A stretch of 64,000 nucleotides of DNA from NCBI GenBank assembly GCA_022828595.1, contig JAKGHH010000002.1, forward strand, positions 88,318,076-88,382,075. Direction: 5' to 3'. The translations under genes and the position numbers were made by a program. This DNA comes from Nelumbo lutea (Eukaryota > Streptophyta > Magnoliopsida > Proteales > Nelumbonaceae). The notes under the pieces are model-generated. The model had not been told where the DNA came from and did not search any database. It worked only from the letters and a program-made list of their open reading frames with translations. The stretch's first letter is position 1, and each line of letters starts with the position of its first letter. Positions 56,066 through 64,000 of the stretch are shown here, one piece after another.

Positions 56066-56648
56066 TGGATCTATAAGCCACCTTAGTGGTAGCATGTCTA
56101 AGTCTGGCCAAGACTTCCCTTTCAAGCCATTTGCTCCTACCATATTGGTGGCAGCAAAGTCCCTGTTAAAACAGTAAATATAAGATGCTGATAGAGAGAG
56201 AGATGGAACATTGAAACATGGAGCTTAAGTTGGAAATTTCAACCCAAATTTAAAAAAAAATAATAATCAAACTAAATTAAAGAACAGAAGTTTGCCTTGA
56301 TATGTTAAAGTGAGCTGCCACATTGCCCCATGAATCCCAATCATCCCCTGTTATTCTGTACATGTTCACAAGACCGCTTATATCCTTCGCCATGGTAGGT
56401 GTTACACTAATTCTAGGAGAGAGAGAATACAAGATAGGGCGGTCAAGCTTCTCCAAGACCTGACAAGAAGTTTCACCTCATGAATTTTTAACTCCTTCAA
56501 AATAGAAATTTATAACCAGATAAATGACAAGGGAAAAGAAAGGGAACAAGGAGAAGCTTATTGCTTACCTCCCAAACAGTACTTATTTCATCTATATCTA
56601 GGTCATAACCAAATATGAAATCATGCTTTACTTGAACAAGACCAACAT
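56066..56648 (-). pseudogene. Alpha-galactosidase/raffinose-synthase family gene fragment, three exons
   Basis: Minus-strand exons: 56648-56569, 56459-56296 and 56162-56066. They join in frame and read VKHDFIFGYDLDIDEISTVW; then LEKLDRPILYSLSPRISVTP, TMAKDISGLVNMYRITGDDW and DSWGNVAAHFNIS; then DFAATNMVGANGLKGKSWPD and LDMLPLRWLIDP. This is the region of plant melibiase-like glycosyl hydrolases around the catalytic Asp, where relatives have KHDCVFGD (Cys is Phe here) and YRITGDDWD. The first intron is GT-AG; the second has a GC donor (AAG|GCAAAC). The third exon stops at DP-TAG, where the family continues, and repeat sequence starts there. Upstream exons are not visible. Confidence 0.85.
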
Positions 56649-58433
56649 CTATTTACTAAACTATTCAGGACTCAAAAATTACCTAACAAAATACATAATC
56701 ACTTGAATCGGTAAAGTTTGTGAAGTTTGTGCCGGCGGTCACCTGTTTCTTTGTAGTAAAAGAAATTTGAGGATGATGTAGGTGAAACACCATTTACAGC
56801 TCAGTATAATAGCAGATACTAGCACTGCTCTTTCTAATGGTCTTATAGATGTGGTATTCATCATTTTTTTTTATTAGTAACTAGTATTCATCAAAATTCA
56901 CTTGGGGGTGTTCTGATTAGTCAAACTGATAGGACTGGAATGACCCAAGTAATTGCCATGCAGACATGTATGTATGTTTGTATAAGTTAAAAAGCAATTA
57001 ACTTTTTTTTTCATATTTTAGTTTTTTAGTTGTTTTAAAGAAATATAAAGTAGACTTGGATTAAATCTGAATCTGATCCAGGTCTGCATGTTCTGAACCT
57101 AAGCAGATATCTCAAACAAGCCTTAGAGTTCTCCACAGGAAAACCTTTGTTTCTCTAGCTTCTATGAGAAACAATCCTTCAGAATTATAGGATAACAAAC
57201 AATTCATGCTTCCTCAAATGACCACAAACCTCTGTTTCTCCAGTAACATGATTGCAATTTCAACTTTGTGCTGTTGGGCTCTGTAGAAGTTTTAAAAGGG
57301 TTTACAGAAGAAGGTATAGTAAAGGTTAGCTTCGTGCAGGTTTGAGAATGGACTAGAGGATATTTGTTGGGCTTTGTGGTGTTGGGCATGATGACATTTG
57401 ACACCTGTCTTCTTATTTTCTATCAATGGACTAGAGGATATTTGTTCAATCTGACCCAATCCAATATAAATCCATTAAGTCTGGACTGGTCCAAATCAAT
57501 ATGTCTTATTGCTCCATCCATTCTTCCAAATTGATTTTGATTTGGATAGGCTCCAATCCAAAATTGGTCCATTGATATCCCTGGGTGTATTTGAGATTCA
57601 AGATTGAGCTATAAATAGATGTGGCAGTCTGGACCTCAAGGTGGGTCGATCGATTGCTATTTGAACATCTGAGAAAAGTTGAGGTTGAGGCCTGAGGGTT
57701 AGGGTTGACTATCGCTCGTCCTAAAATTTCCTTGAAAGTTTGCCGATTCATGAAGGCCCTACTACCAAGAATATAAAGGACTTATGTGATTCAGTCATAT
57801 ATGCATGGGAGAGACGAAAATTGTTCTTCATTATGCAAGAAAGATGAGAAATAGTGTAAGTACTTTGTGATTTGCAACTAAAAACAACCCTTAGTACACT
57901 TGTTCGCTTTTTCTTCTCTTAAGTACTCATAACAAAACAAGAAATAAAAAAAAAAAGAATACACTCTAAGAGCACCCACTTTCTCTCAACTTTTTTTATT
58001 CCTCTACAAGAAAAAAAATACAAATTTTCTTTCTCACCTTTAAACCTTACGTACAAAGAAAACCTTTTATATGTAAAACTCACCTTAACAACCTAAAGAA
58101 GAGATTGAAAAATAGTACAATTCCAACATTTTCGTCAATGTAAGTTACATAACTTCAAAAACAGCAATACATTATGGTAGTCTTTAGATCTTAGTAGGAA
58201 CACTCTATGAACACACTAAATAAGTAGATGGATAAATTTCTTGACACTTATCTCATAAAAGCCTCTGATTGACCCTTGAAATGATTCAAACAAATTTATA
58301 ACACAGCTGTAAAAATATTTATTGAGTGCCTCACAAGGATATACCTTAGTAGATCGATCCTGGACTCCCATACCGACGATACTTCATTAAATAAAAATAG
58401 ACTTTTGTTTTATACTTTTTCTTACTTGCATGT
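56649..58433. other. No recognised gene
   Basis: This could hold intron sequence of the alpha-galactosidase fragment near its left end. The frames at 57204-57404 and 57506-57751 are unrecognised. Nothing else stands out apart from a 'ggactagaggatatttgtt' repeat at about 57352 and 57427. Confidence 0.4.
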
Positions 58434-58676
58434 TGTTAGCGTATTCTATCAAAATTAGTATCATTATCTCCTTCCTTCTAGGAGATGTAGCTATACATAT
58501 CTTATCTTCTTATCTCTTATTTCTTTTCTTATTGTATACTACTTTAGGTCGCCGACCTTGTCTCCTTGTATCCCTATTATAATTAGCTCTATTATAAATA
58601 GAGCTGTAGCCTATTGAATTGGATATATCAAGAGAAATTATTTTCTTCTCCATTCGTCTTTCTTGGTTTCGTATCA
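58434..58676 (+). mobile_element. 5' LTR of the plus-strand copia element
   Basis: 243 bp from TGTTAGCGTATTC to GTATCA. It has the promoter-like TATTATAAATAGAGC near 58587 and ends directly at the primer-binding site. The 3' LTR is not in the window. Confidence 0.82.
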
Positions 58677-58689
58677 TGGTATCAGGGCC
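58677..58689 (+). other. Primer-binding site, initiator tRNA-Met type
   Basis: TGGTATCAGGGCC follows the LTR without a gap; relatives have TGGTATCAGAGC. Confidence 0.88.
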
Positions 58690-58875
58690 TTTGCTCCTTT
58701 GTTCATCACAGTTGGAGTTGCTGTAGGAATTTGCGGATTTCAGTTGGTGTGCAATATCTGCATCAACCCTGAAATCAGGGTTAGCAAGGAAACCAGAACT
58801 GCAGGAGTGTTGGAGAACTTTGCAGAAGGAGAGAAATATGCTGAGCACACTCTTAGGAAGTTTGTTCGCAACAGG
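58690..58875 (+). pseudogene. Captured B12D-family coding segment in the retrotransposon leader
   Basis: The frame reads PLFITVGVAVGICGFQLVCN, then ICINPEIRVSKETRTAGVLE and NFAEGEKYAEHTLRKFVRNR. This is the B12D family (Pfam B12D; small plant mitochondrial proteins of about 85-95 residues, also annotated as MLRQ-like complex I subunits). The N-terminal dozen residues and the end (…MPSINxFF) are missing; after RNRAPGYKSS the likeness stops. It is collinear and intronless, just past the primer-binding site and ahead of gag. An intact relative would sit in a membrane, via the hydrophobic GVAVGICGFQL segment. Confidence 0.85.
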
Positions 58876-59692
58876 GCCCCTGGTTACAAGTCATCCACTA
58901 CTTTCACTGTCGTCCGTCCGCTCTCGTTTCTTCCATCCTGCAGCAGTGTCCAATGTCTTCCTCTGTCAATCGATGGTTGAGGCCTAAGGTTTATCCTTTG
59001 TTCGCCCAACCAACTGGAGCCCCACGTCGTTCTGGATCGAGCACTCGGTGAGCGTTTGCTCCCACTGGAGCTGCTACCCTCGGTAAATCAAACGCTGCTC
59101 GATGATCGAAATCCCGATTATCCTTCGAATTTGTTCATGAACAGATTCAATAGAATCCCCGGAGTTGGCGTGTAAGACTGGAAGATTCATCATCGACTTT
59201 GCCACTAGGTGATAATCGAGTCTCGTTTTCTACTCCGGAGGAATTGATGACATCAGCTTCGTCTCTCTTCATTCTTATGGAGACTAAGTCACATAAATCT
59301 TCGTCAAAAGAACCATAGTTGTCAAATTTCCTCTTGGAAGAAATCCGGTCATTTCGTTGATTGACGTAGTCGAATTTCCTCTTCGTCAGAACTTCTTGAG
59401 CTTCCTCAAGAAGTACCAAACCGGTGATCTCATTCGCGCATGAGACCTACTTCCCGATGTGCTTGTAGGTGTGTTGCGTTAGGTGTGCTGCGTTCCTTTT
59501 TTCTGCTTAAGCCAGACAAGCCCTGCTTAAACCAACGGTTCACATCTTGTGGTCTGCGAATTAGAAAGGAAGGTTACGTAGGTGCAGAACCTTTGTCAGC
59601 ATCTGCGTGTACCAGAACTGAGGCTACCCCAACGAAGAAGACATTAGGGATTCTGCGAAGTTTTTTTTAAGGTCAGTATTTTCCCATGATTC
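58876..59692 (+). other. Rest of the copia leader
   Basis: No gag-like frame. A 90-codon frame on the minus strand at 59147-59419 and a 76-codon + frame at 59440-59670 are unrecognised. Given the B12D segment, part of it could also be captured host sequence. Confidence 0.4.
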
Positions 59693-60640
59693 ATGTTGCT
59701 CCAAAGATTTGTGTTTCTCCTCATGGATTCATCTGAAGCTGCTCAACATATCTCTCATCCCATCACTGTTACCTTCGATGGCTCAAACTATGATTTATGG
59801 TCCCAAGAGATGTGCAGTTTTTTCAAGGGATGCCTTCTATGGCGATATGTGACTGGTGAGATTCCCAAACCTACTAAAATTGCTGATGAAACAGAAGATA
59901 AATTTGCTGAACGAATAGAAAAATGAGATGGGAAAAATCATCAAATATTGACCTAGTTTCGCAATACTTGTAATACAAGCATCAAGTTGGAATTCCGCAT
60001 ATATGACTCTCCTAAAGAGGTATGGGATTTCTTACAAGCCCATTATTCTATTTCTGATGATGTGCATCAATTTCAGCTTTATAGGCATCTTCACCATATG
60101 AAGCGGCAACCTGGATAGACCATTCACAGTTATGTCTCTAAATTACAAGTTCTTTGGGATCAGTTAGCACAGTGTGAACCTGAGTAGGATAGTACTTTTG
60201 CAGCTACTACTTATTCCAAGCTTTGTGGTCGTCAACGTGTTTGGCATCTTCTAATGACTCTCAGGGATGAGTATGAACCTATTAGTGGTACTCTACTTCA
60301 TCGTAGCCCATTGCCTTCTCTTGAAGTTGCGATCAAAGATTTGCTTTCTAAAGAAACTCATCTAAAAACACTTCAAGAAGAGCGATCCTTATTATCTACT
60401 GATGTTATTCTTGCTACTCCGGGTACGTTTGCTACTTCTTCAACTAAATCTTCAAAATGGACTTTTTGCAATTACTGCAAGATGACTAGTCACACTATTT
60501 CTGAGTGCTGCCGCTTGCAAGCCAAAAAGGCATCTGGACAGAAGTCCTCATCCATGGGTTCTTAGGCTTCTAGTTTTACTGCAGCTGCTGCCACAGAGAA
60601 TTCTTCTGATAACACCTCTCCAAAATTTTTCTCTTAGAGA
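59693..60640 (+). pseudogene. copia gag
   Basis: It starts in the frame MLLQRFVFLLMDSSEAAQHI; the second Met (MDSSEAAQ, 59723) is the more likely start. VTFDGSNYDLWSQEMCSFFK is the usual gag opening (residues 17-36 from that Met). Stops occur after FAERIEK (59924), in PG-stop-TIH and in E-stop-DST. 60254-60565 continues through YEPISGTLLHRSPLPSLE to a CCHC-like knuckle, FCNYCKMTSHTISECCRL near 60466-60519. Confidence 0.87.
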
Positions 60641-60680
60641 ACTTCAAGCTCTTCTTCACCAGCTCCAACTTGATTCTGGT

Positions 60681-61589
60681 ATGCCTTCTAATTCTGTCTT
60701 GTCTATCATTCCAGGTACTACCTCATCATGGTATTTTGATTCTTCCTGTTGCAATCATATGACATCCAATTCATCACTGTTCACTTCCAAGTCACATCCT
60801 TCTATTGCACCAAATGTTCATACTACCGATAGTTCCACCTTAACTATCAAAAGCATAGGCACTATTTCAACATCTCATTTGTTACTTCTTAACACCTTTT
60901 TGGTACCTCAATTATCTCTAAATCTTATATCTGTTGGGCAATTATGTGAATTTGGTTTTGAAATACATTTCTCAAGTCGTGGTTGTACTGTACAGGATCC
61001 ATGGACAGGGAAGATCATTGGGATAGGCCATAAGGTTGGGAGACTATTTGAGCTATCATCTCTTCAATTACCATCTCTTGCTGCTGCTGTTACCTCTAGT
61101 GTCTGGCATTCTCGCCTTGGTCACATTTCTACCTCTAAATTAGGATCTTTAATTTCTAATGGATGTTTGGGTCCTGTTAAACCAACACACTTTGATTGTG
61201 TTTCATGTCCTCTTTCAAAACATCATGCTTTGCCTTTTGATATAAGTGATTTTGTTTCTTTTGCACCTTTTGATCTTATTCATTCTGATATTTGGGGCCC
61301 TTCGCCTCATAATACCATAGGTGGTTCATGCTATTTTGTGATATTCGTTGATGATTTCTCTCAATATACATGGATTTATCTCAGGCGTAATAAATCTGAA
61401 TTACCTGCAATTTATATTCAATTTGCCACCATGATCAAAACTCAATTTTCCTCTATCATCAAGATTTTTTGCACTGATAATGCCATAGAATATAGAGATT
61501 CTATCCTTATCCAATTCCTTTCACAAAATGGAACTATCATTCATAGATCTTGTCCCGGTACCTCTCAACAAAATGGGCGTGCAGAATGA
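60681..61589 (+). pseudogene. copia protease and integrase
   Basis: 302 codons. WYFDSSCCNHMTSN (60732-60773) is the protease site, with the D-S-G-A triad altered to D-S-S-C. SVWHSRLGHIS and CVSCPLSKHH (near 61100 and 61198-61228) are the HHCC finger. LIHSDIWGPSPHNTI, then FVDDFSQYTWIYLR, give the first catalytic Asp; CTDNAIEYR the second. PGTSQQNGRAE ends in TGA at 61587, where relatives have Arg. Confidence 0.9.
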
Positions 61590-63437
61590 AAACATAGGCA
61601 TATTCTTGATATTGTTCGAGCTCTTTTAATCTCTTCCTCTTGTCCTGAACATTTTTGGGGGAAAGCAGTCCTCACTGCTGTTTATACCATAATCACATTC
61701 CTTTTCCTATTATTGGTAACATTTCTCCTTATGAACGATTGTATGGCCATTGCTCTGATTACCAGTCTCTTCGTGTATTTGGTTGTGCTTGTTTTGTTCT
61801 ATTACAACCTCATGAACATACTAAATTGGAACCAAAAGCACGTCTATGTTGTTTTCTTGGGTATGATATTGAACATAAAGGATATTGGTTTTGGGATTCT
61901 CTTTCCCAACGACTTCGCATATCTTGTCATGTTACCTTTTGGGAACACAAAATGTTCTCCAGTCTCTCCCCATTTCAAGTTACCACGACATCTTCACATT
62001 TTTTTACTGATCCTACTATCTCATTTTTTTCTGATGATTTACCTGCAGGTCCGACTACTTCTTCCTCTGATAGCTCTAACAGTACTGCACAACCTACAAC
62101 CTCTCCTGATGCATCTACCTTGGCTATGGACCCTCCAGCTCTGCCTTCTTCTGAGCCCTTGATTCCTTCTGATGAATTCGACCCTACTCATTCTGATGTT
62201 TCACTCTGTCACTCTGGTAGGGTCACTAAACCTTCCATTCTTCTTCGTGATTTTCATTGTTATTCTACCATTGTATCTTTATATGAGCCTTGTACTTATC
62301 GCGAGGCTAGTACTGACCCTCTATGGCAGAAAGCAATGGCAGAAAAAATTCAAGCTCTTACAAGCACTCATACTTGGGATTTAGTTTACATGCCTCCAGA
62401 TAAATCCGTGATTGGTTGCAAATGGGTCTACAAAATCAAGACTTGGGCAGATGGTTTAGTTGAAAGGTATAAAGCTAGATTGGTAGCTAAAGGGTTCACA
62501 CAAGAGTATGGCATTGATTATGATGAGACTTTTGCCCCAGTAGCCCATCTCACTTCTGTTCGCAGTCTTATTGCGATTGCTGCAGCTAAGCACTGGTAGT
62601 TATTTCTGATGGATGTAAAGAATGCTTTTCTCAATGGTGATCTTTCTGAAGAGATTTATATGCAGCCCCCTCATGGTTATGATCATCTCCCTAATCAGGT
62701 TTGTCGTCTCCGTAAGGCTCTATATGGACTTAAGCAGGTGCCTCGAGCATGGTTCTCCAAATTCAGCTCTACTGTTTGTCAGTTTGGTTTTCAATCTAGC
62801 ACTTATGATCATGCCTTGTTCATCCGAAAGGCCTCTCAGGGTTGTGTACTTCTCCTCCTTTATGTGGATGACATGATCATTACTGGCGATGATTTGCAGG
62901 GCTTTTCCGCTCTTAAGACCTTTCTTAGCAAACGGTTTGAAATGAAAGATCTTGGTTGACTAACTTATTTTTTAGGCATTGAGGTCTCCTTCGACCAATC
63001 GGGATATTATCTGTCTCAGGCCAAGTATGCCACTGATCTTGTTTCTCAGGCAGGACTCACTGATACTAAGATTGTTAACACTTCGAATGAGCCTAATGCC
63101 CATTTTTCAGCCACTGATCTTGTTTCTCAGGCAGGACTCACTGATACTAGTTGGCAGTCTTGTATACCTTACTGTTACTCGTCCTGATATTGCGTATGCT
63201 GTCCATATTTTGAGTCAGTTCATGTCTGCCCCTCGCACTACTCATTATGCTGTTGTACTTCGGATCATCTGTTATGTCAAGGGCACTTTGTTTCATGGAC
63301 TTCACTACTTCAGTTCTTTCTCTCTTCATTTGATCGCATATTCTGATGCTGATTGGGCCGGTGATTTTACTGATAGACGCTCCACTACTGGTTATTGCTC
63401 CTTTCTTGGAGATTCTCTTATATCTTGGCATAGTAAG
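61590..63437 (+). pseudogene. copia integrase end, reverse transcriptase and RNase H
   Basis: 61655-62599 reads RVFGCACFVLLQPHEHTKLE, LGYDIEHKGYWFWD, a Ser/Pro/Thr-rich linker, then IGCKWVYKIKTWADGLVERY and YDETFAPVAHLTSVR. A TAG at 62597 breaks [22 protein letters not shown]. 62609-62959 has [11 protein letters not shown] and the catalytic YVDDMIITG near 62860. A stop follows KDLG. 63130-63437 carries RNase H: VTRPDIAYAVHILSQFMS then AYSDADWAGDFTDRRSTTGY, and stops at SLISWHSK at the LTR border. A frameshift near 61655 separates this part from the integrase frame. Confidence 0.9.
63029..63149 (+). repeat. 40 bp direct repeat inside copia pol
   Basis: gccactgatcttgtttctca, ggcaggactcactgatacta occurs at 63029-63068 and again, identical, at 63110-63149. 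The second copy replaces the segment where relatives have the DPTLYRQL block before VGSLVYL, so repeat formation went with a loss and a frame shift. Confidence 0.9.
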
Positions 63438-64000
63438 TGTTGGACAGTTTTTGTATGCCCTTAGCTTCAATCAGTTCTGATGTACATTTGTTATTTAATG
63501 TAAATAAATGAAGTACATGTTTGATTCATGTTGTGTGGTATACTTCTATGTAAGACCCTAAAACTGGACACTTAATGAGACTTGTGTTGGTTTTAAATGT
63601 TCACAGCCGTTGGATAAGTCTGGGGAGATTTATCCTGCCAAGGCTAACACTGGTGTGCTGCCAACTGTTGGGGTGGCTTATCTCAGCCGCCAGGGTGAGA
63701 CCCAAGGCACATGCAGTGTAGGATTACCTGAACCCTTGAACCAGACCAGATTTTCCAGTATTGCCCTAGACCTTGGATATTGATGGGCAAAACTGGAAAG
63801 TTACACCTGACCCCTAGACCCGATTATGGTATTGCACTAGGTGTCGGATTGGGCTATCTTTGATATGACAATTAGTGAGATCCTTAGTGGGGGTCAAAAC
63901 TTGGGTATGTTGGGACAGTCTAAGAATTCATCTGAGTGGGTGATCATAGTGACGGGATCAGACCCTTTGTCGGACAAAGGTAATGATCGGGGATGCACTC
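63438..64000 (+). mobile_element. LTR E of the long-LTR family, cut by the window end
   Basis: It starts TGTTGGACAGTTTTTGTATGCCC, the LTR 5' end, and follows the reverse complement of LTR B and D (acttaatgagacttgtgtt, ggagatttatcctgccaagg, ctgggtgggt-type blocks). It is the only copy on the + strand. Whether it is a solo LTR or the 5' LTR of a full element cannot be told. It interrupts the copia RNase H; the target duplication would begin with gtaag at 63433-63437. Confidence 0.9.

Larger units (their letters stand above)
58434..63437 (+). mobile_element. Ty1/copia element with captured host sequence, 3' truncated
   Basis: The order is LTR, primer-binding site, a 1 kb leader with a B12D-like segment, gag, protease, integrase, RT and RNase H on the + strand. 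An LTR of the long family inserts into RNase H at 63438 (after SLISWHSK), so the end of pol, the purine tract and the 3' LTR are either beyond the window or lost. Most domains are long and readable, which suggests a fairly young copy, but stops and a frameshift are present. Confidence 0.9.

Noticed and set aside
61713..62384. 149- and 70-codon hydrophobic plus-strand frames in the second copia pol
   Set aside because: They are alternate frames of the RT and linker region; hydrophobicity comes from T-rich codons. The recognisable domain is in frame 61655-62599.
63438..64000. 3' untranslated end of the copia pol
   Set aside because: It matches the long-LTR family in reverse orientation to copies A-D, so it is a separate LTR inserted into RNase H.

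Overview
The window is nuclear DNA from a flowering plant. It holds spliced genes with plant GT-AG introns, plant-type protein families (RecQ4-type helicase, an F-box family, alpha-galactosidase, B12D) and a very high load of LTR retrotransposons, LINEs, hAT and Mutator MITEs and Helitron-like ends. I cannot name the species. Only one gene looks functional: the 3' part of a RecQ4A/BLM-like helicase on the + strand, ten exons from 7604 to 20975.

Region by region. 1-7560 appears to lie in an upstream intron of the helicase. It holds decayed LINEs; one is split at 3245-7044 by a solo LTR, and a second LTR of the same family is nested inside that one. 7604-8761 carries helicase exons for motif VI, the zinc-binding and the winged-helix region. 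8762-20017 is an 11.3 kb intron packed with a broken chromodomain Ty3/gypsy element (with a hAT insertion and a 546 bp tandem duplication), a third LTR of the same family with its primer-binding site, copia and LINE scraps, and a small non-autonomous gypsy element. 20018-20975 carries the HRDC domain and the C-terminus.

20976-34039 is intergenic: MITEs, a 1.76 kb Pack-MULE-like element carrying a broken F-box gene (23701-25462), a second Mutator-like element, a repeat-rich block with two Helitron-type 3' ends (26690 and 30804), and an LTR with a primer-binding site (32369). 34040-40039 is a complete minus-strand copia element with a perfect target duplication. 40900-42650 has a possible broken host exon and a LINE RNase H piece. 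42655-46388 is a truncated minus-strand copia, and 46710-50640 a Tat-type gypsy fragment with LTR-like repeat-rich sequence. 52458-54362 is another solo LTR of the 1.7-1.9 kb family. 55490-56648 joins subterminal-type repeats to a three-exon alpha-galactosidase fragment. 58434-63437 is a plus-strand copia element whose leader carries a captured B12D coding segment. A fifth LTR of the long family cuts it off at 63438.

The genes do not form a pathway. The window mainly records nested transposon insertion around and inside one DNA-repair gene, with three host-gene fragments (F-box, B12D, alpha-galactosidase) in or beside mobile elements. I saw no tRNA, rRNA, CRISPR or organelle-derived sequence.
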